Notes under the pieces: generated by a model
The model's database searches: none
What the model saw: only the letters and a program-made list of their open reading frames with translations
What the model was told of the DNA's origin: nothing
Shown: piece after piece, positions 44,021 through 52,838 of the stretch
Numbering within the stretch: position 1 is the stretch's first letter
Layout of the letters: each line of letters begins with the position of its first letter
Assembly (NCBI RefSeq): GCF_026151165.2
Contig: NZ_CP117849.1
Location: 310,001-374,000, forward strand
Length of the DNA stretch: 64,000 nucleotides
From: Cryobacterium sp. SO2
Lineage (GTDB): Bacteria; Actinomycetota; Actinomycetes; Actinomycetales; Microbacteriaceae
Direction: 5' to 3'
Translations under genes and position numbers: made by a program

Positions 44021-45534
44021 TGAAACGGCGCATCCGGGAGGCGGCCCCGATCATCCCGACCCGAAGCGGCCGGGCACCGTGGACCCTCCGCAGGCGCCTG
44101 GTGGTGGCCGTGGTCGCGATGCTCGCCCTGGTGAGCCTCGTGATCGGCGTGGTGAGTGTCGCCATCCTCAGCGCCAACCTGATGGACGGCCTCGACAACC
44201 AACTGGGCAATGCTGCCCAGCGCTCCCAAACGGCAATGGACGGCCGTCCTGGCGGCTTCGTGATCACGACCCCCACAGCCAGCGATGTGCTCAACGGTCC
44301 CGGCCAACCGTCCGGCACCCTCGCGCTGATCTACGACGGCAGCACTGTCACGGCCGGCTACACCGACGAGAGCGGAACCGTCGTCAGTCTCACCAACGAC
44401 CAGATCACCCAGCTGCTCACCGAACTCGAGTCCGCCGTGCAGAACAACAGCACCTCGGCCCCGTTCACCGTCAACCTCGGCGGTGACGTCGGCGAGTACC
44501 GCGTGCTCGCCGCCACGGCCAAGACCGGTGAGCTCTACCTCGTCGGCCTGCCCACCGCCAGCGTCACGCAAACGGCCGCGCAGCTGGCCGTGACCATCGG
44601 CATCGTGTCGCTGGCCGGCATCGTGCTCGTGGCCTTCCTGGCCACCGCCATCGTGCGCCTGGCCCTCCGGCCGCTGCAACGTGTCACCGAAACGGCCACC
44701 CGAGTGTCCGAATTGCCGCTGGATCGCGGCGAGGTGCTCCTGGTGGATCGCGTGCCTGCCGCCGACACCGACCCGCGCACCGAGGTGGGCCGGGTGGGGT
44801 CTGCGCTCAACCGCATGCTCGATCACGTCGACCTCGCGCTCGAGACCCGCCAGGCCAGTGAGAACAAGGTGCGCCAGTTCGTGGCGGATGCCAGCCACGA
44901 GTTGCGCACGCCCCTCGCCTCCATCCGCGGCTACTCCGAGCTCACCCGCCGCAGCGGCCAGGAACTGCCGCCGGACACCATCCACGCCATCGGCCGCATC
45001 GAATCGGAGTCTGTGCGGATGACGGGGCTGGTGGAAGACCTGCTGCTGCTCGCCCGGCTCGACGAGGGCCGCGAGCTGGAGCACGAGCCCGTCGACCTCA
45101 CCATGTTGCTCGTCGATGTGGTCAGCGACGCGCATGCGGCCGGGCGTGACCACACCTGGGACCTCGACCTGCCGGAGGAGCCCGTGCTGGCGGCCGGTGA
45201 CGGACCGCGTCTGCACCAGGTCTTCGCCAATCTGCTGGCCAACGCACGAGTGCACACCGACCCCGGCACGAGGGTCGAGGTGGCCCTGGTCACCGAGGGT
45301 GACCGCGCCGTGGTGACCGTGACCGACAACGGCCCCGGGATCCCGGAGAACCTGCGCGCGACCCTCTTCGAGAGGTTCGCCCGCGGCGACAGCTCCAGGT
45401 TCCGCGGCACCGGCGGTAGCACCGGCCTCGGCCTCGCCATCGTGCAGGCCGTGGCCCAGGCCCACCACGGCGAGGTCACCGTGGACAGCCGGCCGGGGCG
45501 CACCTGCTTCCGGGTGGCGTTGCCCCTGGCCTGA
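44020..45534 (+). CDS. Sensor histidine kinase (HisKA/HAMP)
   Basis: A 504-residue classical kinase. Two membrane helices (about 27-52 and 185-215) enclose an extracytoplasmic sensor of about 130 residues with no recognised ligand fold. A HAMP region (RLALRPLQRVTETATRVSEL) follows. The phospho-acceptor is His293 in ADASHELRTPLASIRG; the ATPase domain has NLLANARVHT, DNGPGIPE and GGSTGLGLAIVQ. Start at ATG 44020, overlapping the regulator stop. Confidence 0.95.
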   Translation: MKRRIREAAPIIPTRSGRAPWTLRRRLVVAVVAMLALVSLVIGVVSVAILSANLMDGLDNQLGNAAQRSQTAMDGRPGGFVITTPTASDVLNGPGQPSGTLALIYDGSTVTAGYTDESGTVVSLTNDQITQLLTELESAVQNNSTSAPFTVNLGGDVGEYRVLAATAKTGELYLVGLPTASVTQTAAQLAVTIGIVSLAGIVLVAFLATAIVRLALRPLQRVTETATRVSELPLDRGEVLLVDRVPAADTDPRTEVGRVGSALNRMLDHVDLALETRQASENKVRQFVADASHELRTPLASIRGYSELTRRSGQELPPDTIHAIGRIESESVRMTGLVEDLLLLARLDEGRELEHEPVDLTMLLVDVVSDAHAAGRDHTWDLDLPEEPVLAAGDGPRLHQVFANLLANARVHTDPGTRVEVALVTEGDRAVVTVTDNGPGIPENLRATLFERFARGDSSRFRGTGGSTGLGLAIVQAVAQAHHGEVTVDSRPGRTCFRVALPLA

Positions 45535-45567
45535 CGAAGAGGGCCGGCGGCTCGGCTCCACGGCGGC

Positions 45568-47433
45568 TCAGTCCGGGCGCACTCCACCGATGATCGCGCG
45601 AAGGCGCTCCATCGGCGCCTTGGCCGTGCGGTCTTCATCGAGCAGCCCGTTGGTTTCCTGCAGGGTGTCGGTCAGCTGGGTGTAACAGAAACCCGCCAGC
45701 ACGGTGCTCCCGTTGACGGCGGTCACCAGGGCGGACAGCCGTGCGAGGAAGTCCTCGGTGGAGCTGGCGCTGGAGTACCCCCAGGAGCCGGCGTCGGCAT
45801 CCTCCCGCGGGAAGGAGATGCCGCCGAACTCGGAGAGCATCACCGGCCGGCCGGTACCGTCCCGGCCGGGGAGTTCCTGGCCGGGAAGGAGCAGGCGTCG
45901 CCCGGCCGGCCCGGTGCCGGAGAGCAGGCGGGCCATCGCAGCGTCATCCAGGTAGCGCCCGCCGAGCGTGCGGGCATCCGCGTCATAGTCGTGGATCGTC
46001 ACGATGTCGGAGTCGACGTGCTCCCAGCCGTCGTTCGATATCACGGGGCGCGAAGGGTCGATGGCCCGGGTCAGCTGCACCAGCGCGCGCACGAAGGCCG
46101 CCTGGGCCGGGTCGTGCGCCAGGTGCGGCACTCCCCAGCTTTCGTTCACCGGCACCCAGGTCACGATCGACGGATGCGAGAGGTCGCGCTCGAGCACGGC
46201 CGTCCACTCCGAGGTGGTGCGCCGCATGGCCGTGGCGCTGAACTCGAACGCGCCGGGCGCCTCGCCCCAGACCAGCAGCCCCAGGCGGTCGGCCCAGTAC
46301 AGAAAGCGGGGATCCTCGATCTTCTGGTGGATCCGCGCGGCGTTGAAGCCCAGCTCCTTGATGAGCTCCACATCGCGGCGGAGCGCCGCGGGGGAGGGGC
46401 TGGCCAGGTGCGAGGCCGGCCAGTAGCCCTGTTGCAGCACCGCGCGCACATAGTACGGCCGGTCGTTGAGCAGGAACCGGCCCCCGCCGATCGCGGCGGA
46501 ACGGAGCCCGAGGTAGGACTGCACCAGATCCACAACACCATCCGCCGTCGTCAGCGTCACCGTGGCGTCGAGCAGGCGCGGGGTCTCCGGCGTCCACAGC
46601 AGCTCCTCGGCGGCCTGGCCGTTCGACTGCGCCGGCAGGCTGATGGTGGTGGTGGAGGTGGTGTCCGAGACCGGGTGGCTGACCTCCGCCACCGGTGAGC
46701 CCTCGAAACTGAGAGCGTAGGAGAGGGTGCTGCCGGCGGGAGGGCGGCGGTTCAGGTCGACCCGCAGCGTCACCGTCCCTGCGACGAGGTCTGGCGTCCA
46801 GTGCAGCAGTGTCACGGCGGTCTCGCCGGTGGCCTCCAGCCAGACCGGCTGCCAGATGCCGCTGGTGCGGTGGTACCAGATGGAGTGCGGCTCCAGCCGC
46901 CAGTCCTGCTTACCGCGCGGTTGGGCGGCGTCCAGTGGGTCGTCTTCGGCGCGCACGACCACGGTGTGCTCGGCCACGGCCGGGTCGAGCACGTCGGTGA
47001 TGTCGAACGAGAACGGGGTCTGGCCGCCCTCGTGCTCGCCGAGGAAGCTGCCGTCGACCCAGACCCTGGCCCGGTAGTCGACCGCGCCGAAGCGCAGATG
47101 CATCCGCTGTGCACGGGGTGCGCCGGGATCGAAGCCCGCCGCGGCCAGTTCGGCGGCGCCGAACCGGCGGGAATACCAGATGGTGGGGTGGAAGCCGGTG
47201 TCGTGGATGCCCGAGGCGGCCGACTCGTACGGGAACGGCACCTGAATGGTGCGCTCGAACCGCGGGTCGGTGTGCCAGCGCGCGGCCTCACCCACACCCG
47301 CGTCGTCGAACGCGAATCCCCACGCGCCCGCCAGCTCGTGCCAGTGCGGGCGCACGAGCTGCGGACGTGGGTAGCTGCCATCCTGACGGCTGGCGGTGAA
47401 CCCACTCGAATCGGCTTCGACGCTGATGCTCAT
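45568..47433 (-). CDS. Glycoside hydrolase family 2 protein
   Basis: A 621-residue beta-glycosidase (galactosidase/mannosidase/glucuronidase family). An N-terminal sugar-binding domain comes first (about 20-200; ARVWVDGSFLGEHEGGQTPFSFD), then an Ig-like domain, then the TIM barrel. Acid/base Glu431 is in WVPVNESWGVPH and nucleophile Glu535 in MLSEFGGISF. No signal peptide, so intracellular. It stands alone, with no transporter beside it. Substrate cannot be fixed; the shorter length fits the beta-glucuronidase/galactosidase-like subgroups rather than LacZ. Confidence 0.9.
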   Translation of the reverse strand: MSISVEADSSGFTASRQDGSYPRPQLVRPHWHELAGAWGFAFDDAGVGEAARWHTDPRFERTIQVPFPYESAASGIHDTGFHPTIWYSRRFGAAELAAAGFDPGAPRAQRMHLRFGAVDYRARVWVDGSFLGEHEGGQTPFSFDITDVLDPAVAEHTVVVRAEDDPLDAAQPRGKQDWRLEPHSIWYHRTSGIWQPVWLEATGETAVTLLHWTPDLVAGTVTLRVDLNRRPPAGSTLSYALSFEGSPVAEVSHPVSDTTSTTTISLPAQSNGQAAEELLWTPETPRLLDATVTLTTADGVVDLVQSYLGLRSAAIGGGRFLLNDRPYYVRAVLQQGYWPASHLASPSPAALRRDVELIKELGFNAARIHQKIEDPRFLYWADRLGLLVWGEAPGAFEFSATAMRRTTSEWTAVLERDLSHPSIVTWVPVNESWGVPHLAHDPAQAAFVRALVQLTRAIDPSRPVISNDGWEHVDSDIVTIHDYDADARTLGGRYLDDAAMARLLSGTGPAGRRLLLPGQELPGRDGTGRPVMLSEFGGISFPREDADAGSWGYSSASSTEDFLARLSALVTAVNGSTVLAGFCYTQLTDTLQETNGLLDEDRTAKAPMERLRAIIGGVRPD

Positions 47434-47476
47434 GCACCCATCATGCTCGCGAGGTGTGCCCTCGGGGAACGGACGG

Positions 47477-47995
47477 CTAGGCGGCGGGAGTCGGCTCGCC
47501 GTCGCCCGGTGAATTCAGCCGGGACAGGAACCGGGCGAACTGGGTGAGGTCGGCTTCCGGCCAGCCGGCCAGGCGGGCGCTGATGAAGGTCTTGTCGCTG
47601 CCGGGCACCGCCGACAGCTTCTCGATCGCCAGCGGGGTCGCCGCGAGAAACCGGGCCCGGCCATCGGCCGGGTCTGCCGCGAGTTCCAGCAGGCCCAGTT
47701 CCTCGAGCAGGCGAGCCTGACGGCTGATCACGCTGCGGTCCACATCCAACGATTCCGCCAGGGCGCTGGCGTGGGTCGGCCCGCACCGGCGCAGCGTGCG
47801 CAGGATCTTGAAGCCGAAGGGCTGCAGCGCCGGGTCGATCCGGGTGGCTGCGTCCCGGAGGGCGGCCCGAACGTGGGCGCCCAGCTCCATCATCTGCTCT
47901 TCAACCTCGGCCAGCGCCGCGGCGACATCACCGGTGGGGGTGACGTCGCCGGCGGCGGTGACCGGGGGAAGCTCGCCGTGGTCGGTCATGACCAT
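47477..47995 (-). CDS. MarR-family regulator of the MFS operon
   Basis: A 172-residue winged-helix repressor from ATG 47995 (ATG 47989 is equally possible), 4 nt after the MFS transporter's stop, so the two are co-translated. The recognition region is THASALAESLDVDRSVISRQARLLEELGLLELAADPADGR, with the DPADGR wing. By context it represses the operon through the TTGACA-N2-TGTCAA operators at 49791-49832 and would be released by an exported drug. Confidence 0.88.
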   Translation of the reverse strand: MVMTDHGELPPVTAAGDVTPTGDVAAALAEVEEQMMELGAHVRAALRDAATRIDPALQPFGFKILRTLRRCGPTHASALAESLDVDRSVISRQARLLEELGLLELAADPADGRARFLAATPLAIEKLSAVPGSDKTFISARLAGWPEADLTQFARFLSRLNSPGDGEPTPAA

Positions 47996-47999
47996 CACA

Positions 48000-49772
48000 C
48001 TAGCGACCCGTGCTCGCATTTCCCGACGCGTTGTCGGCGTCACGCAACACACGGATCGACCCGGTCGGGGTGGCCATTCCCACCGGTGCGAGCCCGGCGG
48101 ATGCCGCGCCCACCTCGATCAGGATGTCCTCGGCGTCTTCGAGCTCGCGCTGGCTGTCGGCCTTGGCGTTTGCGGTGCCGTCGAGCTTCGCCTTGGCCTT
48201 GGCCAGGGCGATCGCGGTCTGGGTGCCGAGCGAGGCGTTGGGCATCAGCGCGACCATCACGAGAGTGATCACGGCCAGCGGCACACCGAGCAGGAAGACG
48301 GTGCCCACGCCGCTGCCGTAGGCAGATTCGACGAGCACGCGGATCGCTCCGGGCAGGCTGCTGACGTGGGGGATGACGCCGGAGCCCAGCGTCTCGACAG
48401 CCGCGGCCTGGTTGGCCGGGCTGAGCGCGGGGATGCCGTCCTTGATGTGCTGGGCGACAACGGTGCCGAGCACCGAACCGAGCACCGAGACGCCGATGGT
48501 GCCGCCGAGGCTGCGGAAGAAGGTGACAGCGCTGGTGGCCACGCCGAGGTTGGTGACCTCGATCGAGTTCTGAACGACGAGTACGAGGTTCTGCATCAGC
48601 ATGCCGAGTCCGGCGCCGAGAATGGCCATGAAGATGCCGACGAGGATCAGGTTGGTGTCGTACTGCAGGGTGCCCAGCAGCAGGAGGCCGGCGATGACGA
48701 GAACGGCGCCGGAGACCATGATGGCCTTCCACTTGCCGGTGCGGCTGATCACGGTTCCGAACAGGGTCGACGAGATCAGCAGACCACCCATCATCGGGAT
48801 GGTGAGAAGGCCCGACTGGGTGGGCGTCGCGCCACGGGCCAGCTGCATGTACTGGCTGAGGAAGACCGAGGTGCCGAACATCGACACACCCACCGAGATG
48901 CTGGCGACGGTGGCCAGGGTGAAGGTGCGGTTCTTGAACAGCGAGAGCGGGATGATCGGCTCGTCGACCTTGAATTCCACGATCACGGCGGCCACGAGCA
49001 GGGCTGCGGCGACGGCGACCATGATGAACGAGGTGACGGATGCCCACTCGAAGTCGTTGCCGGCCAGGGTCACCCAGATCAGCAGCAGCGAGACGCCGCC
49101 GGCGATGAGGGCCGCGCCGAGGTAGTCGATCTTCACGGCGCGCTTCACCCGGGCGGGCAGGTGCAGGGTGCGCTGCAGGAGGACGATGGCGATGATGGCG
49201 ATGGGCAGGGCGATGAAGAAGTTCCAGCGCCAGCCGAACGCATCCGTCACCACGCCGCCGAGCAGCGGCCCGCCGACGGTGCCGACGGCCATGACGGCGC
49301 CGAACAGGCCGGCGTAGCGGCCGCGGTCACGCGGGCTGATGATGTCGGCCATGATGATCTGGCTGAGCGCGGCGAGGCCACCGGCGCCGAGGCCTTGCAG
49401 AACACGGAAGCCGATCAGGGTTCCGGTGTCCTGCGAGAAGCCGGCGAGGGCGGAGCCGATCACGAAGACGGCCAGGGCGAGCTGGATGAGCAGCTTGCGG
49501 TTGAAGAGGTCGGCGAACTTGCCCCAGATGGGTGTGGACACCGTGGTGGCCAGCAGGGTCGCGGTGATGACCCAGGTGTACGCGGACTGGTCACCCTTGA
49601 GGTCGGAGATGATGATCGGCAGCGAGGTGCTCACGACGGTGCCGGCGAGGATCGAGACGAACATGCCCAGCAGCAGGCCGGACAGGGCCTCGAGCACTTG
49701 GCGTTTGGTCATGGAACCGTCGGCCGTGATGGCCCGGTTCGGGGCGGTGGTGGTGCGAGAAGGGCGTGACAT
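48000..49772 (-). CDS. DHA2-family MFS drug efflux transporter
   Basis: A 590-residue, 14-helix proton antiporter of the EmrB/QacA type. ATG 49772 has TGGAGA just upstream. Motif A-like GKFADLFNRKLL, motif C-like GAVMAVGTVGGPLLGGVVTDAFGWRWNFF and the first-helix signature VVSTSLPIIISDL are clear. A C-terminal tail of about 80 Ala/Asp/Glu/Lys-rich residues is cytoplasmic. Transcribed with its MarR repressor; likely exports hydrophobic compounds. Confidence 0.94.
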   Translation of the reverse strand: MSRPSRTTTAPNRAITADGSMTKRQVLEALSGLLLGMFVSILAGTVVSTSLPIIISDLKGDQSAYTWVITATLLATTVSTPIWGKFADLFNRKLLIQLALAVFVIGSALAGFSQDTGTLIGFRVLQGLGAGGLAALSQIIMADIISPRDRGRYAGLFGAVMAVGTVGGPLLGGVVTDAFGWRWNFFIALPIAIIAIVLLQRTLHLPARVKRAVKIDYLGAALIAGGVSLLLIWVTLAGNDFEWASVTSFIMVAVAAALLVAAVIVEFKVDEPIIPLSLFKNRTFTLATVASISVGVSMFGTSVFLSQYMQLARGATPTQSGLLTIPMMGGLLISSTLFGTVISRTGKWKAIMVSGAVLVIAGLLLLGTLQYDTNLILVGIFMAILGAGLGMLMQNLVLVVQNSIEVTNLGVATSAVTFFRSLGGTIGVSVLGSVLGTVVAQHIKDGIPALSPANQAAAVETLGSGVIPHVSSLPGAIRVLVESAYGSGVGTVFLLGVPLAVITLVMVALMPNASLGTQTAIALAKAKAKLDGTANAKADSQRELEDAEDILIEVGAASAGLAPVGMATPTGSIRVLRDADNASGNASTGR

Positions 49773-49790
49773 GAATCTCCAGCTACATAA

Positions 49791-49832
49791 TTGACAGATG
49801 TCAACTATAAATAGATAGTGGACTTCTGTCAA
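49791..49832 (-). promoter_or_regulatory. MFS/marR promoter with two MarR operators
   Basis: On the minus strand: TTGACA (complement of 49827-49832), a 17-nt spacer, and TATAGT (complement of 49804-49809). A perfect palindrome TTGACATCTGTCAA (complement of 49791-49804) overlaps the start site, and a second copy with two changes (49819-49832) overlaps the -35. This layout suits direct repression. Confidence 0.8.
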
Positions 49833-49876
49833 CTAGTTTTTCGAACTGGCCGCTCTCGACCCCTGGACTGGGCGAT

Positions 49877-49905
49877 TTGCGCTGGGCCGGGGCATCCCGT
49901 AGTGT
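49877..49905 (+). promoter_or_regulatory. rplJ promoter
   Basis: TTGCGC (49877-49882), a 17-nt spacer, TAGTGT (49900-49905). The predicted start near 49912 leaves a leader of about 190 nt. Confidence 0.65.
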
Positions 49906-49911
49906 GGGGAA

Positions 49912-50100
49912 CAGCCAAAGACCGCCGGTTGTCGCTGCCCAGAATATGGAAAAGCGATCGAAGGTTCATTCACGTGAACGGCCCGCGCAGGTGTTCGAAG
50001 TTATCCAGTCATCGACTGGCCTCAGCTCCGGCGCTTGCGCTGGGGCTTTTTTCATGTCTGCGCCCCGGGCTACCGGCACATGAATATCTAGAGGAGCGCC
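49912..50100 (+). ncRNA. Ribosomal protein L10 leader with attenuator
   Basis: A long structured 5' leader before rplJ, the position where L10(L12)4 binds to repress its own operon. A CCAGTC-ATC-GACTGG hairpin (50005-50019) is followed by an intrinsic terminator: a 10-bp stem starting AGCTCCGGCG (50024-50033 with 50038-50047) and a six-T run (50047-50052). Gene expression therefore requires read-through or antitermination. The exact L10-binding fold was not modelled. Confidence 0.75.
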
Positions 50101-50616
50101 ATGGCGAACAAGGAAGCAACGGTCGCCGAGCTGCAGGACAAGTTCCAGAGCTCGACCGCCGTTCTGCTCACCGAGTACCGCGGACTCACTGTTGCGAAGC
50201 TCAAGGAGCTGCGCACGTCCATCAGTGAGGACGCCACGTACGCCGTGGTAAAGAACACGCTCACCAAGATTGCGGCCAACAACGCCGGCATCACGTCTTT
50301 TGACGAGGAGCTCGTTGGCCCGTCCGCAATCGCTTTCGTACACGGTGACCCTGTCGCCGTGGCGAAGAAGCTGCGTGCCTTTACCAAGGCAAACCCTCTC
50401 CTGGTTGTCAAGGGCGGTTACTTCGACGGTAACCCCCTGACCGCCGCAGAGGTAGGCAAGCTCGCCGACCTCGAGTCCCGTGAAGTTCTGCTCGGCAAGC
50501 TTGCCGGCGCCTTCAAGGCCTCGCTGTTCGGAGCCGCATATCTGTTCAACGCACCACTCTCGAAGGCTGTTCGCACCATCGAGGCGCTGCGTGAAAAGCA
50601 GGAGTCCGCGAACTAG
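50101..50616 (+). CDS. rplJ: 50S ribosomal protein L10
   Basis: Base of the ribosomal stalk; binds L12 dimers. 171 residues. Conserved segments: KEATVAELQDKFQSSTAVLLTEYRGLTVAKLKELR and PLLVVKGGYFDGNPL. The C-terminal helix that carries L12 dimers is intact. GAGGAG precedes the ATG. rplL follows after 51 nt. Confidence 0.98.
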   Translation: MANKEATVAELQDKFQSSTAVLLTEYRGLTVAKLKELRTSISEDATYAVVKNTLTKIAANNAGITSFDEELVGPSAIAFVHGDPVAVAKKLRAFTKANPLLVVKGGYFDGNPLTAAEVGKLADLESREVLLGKLAGAFKASLFGAAYLFNAPLSKAVRTIEALREKQESAN

Positions 50617-50667
50617 GCATCTGCCTGTACCGCGGTGAGTAACTAAGAAACTAATAGGAGAAAAATC

Positions 50668-51051
50668 ATGGCAAAGCTTTCCACTGAAGAGCTGCTTGAG
50701 CAGTTCAAGGGCCTCACCCTCATCGAGCTCTCCGAGTTCGTCAAGGCATTCGAGGAGACCTTCGAGGTCACCGCGGCCGCCCCCGTTGCCGTCGCCGGAG
50801 CCGCTGGCCCCGCCGCCGCTGCCGAAGAGGTCGAAGAGCAGAGCGCGTTCGACGTCATCCTCGACGCCGTTGGCGACAAGAAGATCCAGGTCATCAAGGT
50901 TGTGCGCGAGCTCACCAGCCTGGGCCTCGGCGAGGCCAAGGCCGTTGTCGATGGCGCGCCGAAGGCCGTCCTCGAGGGCGTTGCGAAGGAAGCTGCCGAG
51001 AAGGCAAAGGCTTCCCTCGAGGCCGCTGGCGCAACCGTCACCCTCAAGTAG
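50668..51051 (+). CDS. rplL: 50S ribosomal protein L7/L12
   Basis: Stalk protein that recruits translation factors. 127 residues: N-terminal dimerisation helices (LSTEELLEQFKGLTLIELSEFVKAFEE), an Ala-rich hinge, and a C-terminal domain with KKIQVIKVVRELTSLGLGEAKAVVDGAPKAVLEGV. AATAGGAG precedes the ATG. Confidence 0.98.
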   Translation: MAKLSTEELLEQFKGLTLIELSEFVKAFEETFEVTAAAPVAVAGAAGPAAAAEEVEEQSAFDVILDAVGDKKIQVIKVVRELTSLGLGEAKAVVDGAPKAVLEGVAKEAAEKAKASLEAAGATVTLK

Positions 51052-51107
51052 TCGGTCCCCGCAAGGGGCAGTTCTACAACAGGTGTAACGGCTTAGCCGA
51101 CTCACTC

Positions 51108-51147
51108 GCGACGGGCGTCGCATCCTTCGGGGTGCGGCGCCCGTCGC
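51108..51147 (+). terminator. Terminator after rplL
   Basis: An 18-nt arm (51108-51125) pairs with 51130-51147 around a TTCG tetraloop, with about two mismatches. AGTTAA follows. Confidence 0.85.
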
Positions 51148-51180
51148 AGTTAACCCACGGCGCTCCCGCCGCCGCCCCGT

Positions 51181-51237
51181 GACTGGCCCATTCTTGCTAG
51201 TCCTGACCCCTCCCGCACTAGCAATTCCGGGCCACTT
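51181..51237. repeat. 57-bp palindromic element, copy 3
   Basis: 21-nt arms (51181-51201, 51217-51237) and a 15-nt centre CCTGACCCCTCCCGC, whose reverse complement resembles the centres of copies 1 and 2, so this copy is inverted. Its last base abuts the stop codon of the DUF559 gene. Confidence 0.88.
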
Positions 51238-52167
51238 CTAGTCGTGCAGGCGGGGCAGCTGGGCGAGGGCGCGGATGCGTTGCACGAGCTCAGTCGGATT
51301 CCTCAAGTCGTCGGCGTTGAGCTCCATCACCCGCCAGCCCTGAGCCTCGAGCTTGGCGCGACGCGTCATGTCGGCCCGCCACTGGCCCTTCTTCGTGCGG
51401 TGATAATCGCCCTGGTATTCCAGAATGATCCGATATCTGTCGATGAGCAGATCGGTTCGGGCCACGAACTCGCCGAATCTGTCGGTCACGACGTGATTCA
51501 CCCCGGATACCGGCAGCCCGGCCAGCTCGAGGAGCGCCCTGAGGATCGACTCCGGAGCAGACTCCGACCGGTCGTTCAGTAGAGCGCCCGCGTGGCGCAG
51601 CTTGCGTTGCACGCGTCTGTTGAGCGGGCGGTTGAGGGCCTCAGCCAGGTCGAGGGCTGACACCAACGGTCGCCTCCAGTGGATGAGCGCGTCGCCGGCG
51701 GCGACCAGGTCGAGTAGGCCGAGACTGTGCGCCAGGTCGAACCAGGTGCGCAGAGGCGTGGTCAGACGAAGCCCATCCACGCTCGTCATCAGATCGTGGG
51801 CTTCAACCTGCAGCGAGTGGCCGGCGATGCCGCGTGCGTGTGGTGCACGGTGCGGCGAGGGAAATGAGATGTGAACGCGTGCATCGGTTGCCCTCTCGTA
51901 GGGCACCGGCATCCCATGCAGCAGTGCGGCGGTGCTGTGGCTGAAAAAGCTCTCCGGCGCGAGGCGCAGTTGGAAGAGGGCGCATCGATCGGGCAGCGTC
52001 AGATCGTGACGAAAGGATCGGATGCCGGCTACCTCGGCGTTGAGGTCTGCAGCGCGCAGCCTGTGCCCGGGAACGCCGGCGCGCTGGGCGTGACCGACGG
52101 TGAAGGCCGGTGTCGGCAGGTCGGGCGGAAGGGGGAGTCGTGCGCTCATGCGGAGACTGTTCCGCAT
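51238..52167 (-). CDS. DUF559 (Vsr-like endonuclease fold) protein
   Basis: A 309-residue protein; ATG 52167 has GAGGA 7 nt upstream (an alternative ATG is 52149). The C-terminal about 100 residues are the DUF559/very-short-patch-repair-like nuclease fold: VTDRFGEFVARTDLLIDRYRIILEYQGDYHRTKKGQWRADMTRRAKLEAQGWRVMELN, with an Asp/Glu/Gln catalytic pattern. The N-terminal part resembles the helical AbiEi-like regulatory domain seen in many actinobacterial DUF559 proteins. Function is unknown. It is flanked on both sides by the same 57-bp palindromic repeat, at 51181 and 52251. Confidence 0.8.
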   Translation of the reverse strand: MRNSLRMSARLPLPPDLPTPAFTVGHAQRAGVPGHRLRAADLNAEVAGIRSFRHDLTLPDRCALFQLRLAPESFFSHSTAALLHGMPVPYERATDARVHISFPSPHRAPHARGIAGHSLQVEAHDLMTSVDGLRLTTPLRTWFDLAHSLGLLDLVAAGDALIHWRRPLVSALDLAEALNRPLNRRVQRKLRHAGALLNDRSESAPESILRALLELAGLPVSGVNHVVTDRFGEFVARTDLLIDRYRIILEYQGDYHRTKKGQWRADMTRRAKLEAQGWRVMELNADDLRNPTELVQRIRALAQLPRLHD

Positions 52168-52250
52168 TCGTGATCCTCACGTTGGAGTTGTCCACAGCCT
52201 CGACCCGAAATCTGGCAGGGATCCCGAGGCGTTCGCAATCCAAGTCCCGT

Positions 52251-52307
52251 GGGTGGCCCACTTTTGCTAGTGTGCGAACCGTCGTGACTAGCAAGAATGG
52301 GCCACCC
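52251..52307. repeat. 57-bp palindromic element, copy 4
   Basis: 21-nt arms (52251-52271, 52287-52307), two mismatches, 15-nt centre GTGCGAACCGTCGTG. The outer bases GGG/CCC replace GAC/GTC of copy 2 on both sides, a compensatory change. Confidence 0.9.
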
Positions 52308-52326
52308 AAGCCGCGGGGCGGGGTAG

Positions 52327-52352
52327 ATATATAGCTTGGCTATGTATATAGT
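52327..52352 (+). promoter_or_regulatory. MarR operator and leaderless -10 box
   Basis: The dyad ATAGC-TTG-GCTAT (52331-52343), with matching outer AT positions, sits immediately before TATAGT (52347-52352). TATAGT is exactly 6 nt from the ATG at 52359. The site would let the MarR protein repress its own operon. Confidence 0.6.
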
Positions 52353-52358
52353 GGACGG

Positions 52359-52838
52359 ATGGCTTCTGACCTACACGACATCCTCGGGGACCTGGTCTCC
52401 GTCAACCACCGCCTCACCCGCGTGGCCGCCCGCGCCGCCCGCGGCACCGAGTCGCCCGCCCTGTGGCGCACGCTCAGCGTGCTGCTCTCCACCGGTCCGA
52501 TCCGCCTCGGCGAACTCGCCGAGCTGAGCCGCGTCTCGCAGCCCACCGCCACCAAGCTGGTCGGCAGCCTCGTTGCCCGCGGCTGGATCGCACGCACCAG
52601 CGACCCCGACGACGCCCGCGTCAGCCTCATCGCCAGCACCCCGGCCGGCGAGACCGCGCTGATCGCCTGGCGCACCGAGCTCGCCGCCGCCCTGCTGCCC
52701 TACTTCGCCGACCTGCCGACCATTGATGTCGAGACGCTCGAGCGGGCCGTCGCGATCCTGCGCGACCGGGTCGAAGCCACCGAACGGCAGGATGCGCCAG
52801 AGCGCCTGGCCGCCCGCGCCACGGAGGCGACCCGATGA
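52359..52838 (+). CDS. MarR-family regulator of MFS gene
   Basis: A 159-residue winged-helix regulator. The DNA-binding segment is IRLGELAELSRVSQPTATKLVGSLVARGWIARTSDPDDARVSLIASTPAG. Probably leaderless (TATAGT plus 6 nt before ATG). The stop overlaps the MFS transporter start (ATGA), so the pair forms an autoregulated efflux operon, opposite in gene order to the 47477-49772 pair. Confidence 0.92.
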   Translation: MASDLHDILGDLVSVNHRLTRVAARAARGTESPALWRTLSVLLSTGPIRLGELAELSRVSQPTATKLVGSLVARGWIARTSDPDDARVSLIASTPAGETALIAWRTELAAALLPYFADLPTIDVETLERAVAILRDRVEATERQDAPERLAARATEATR

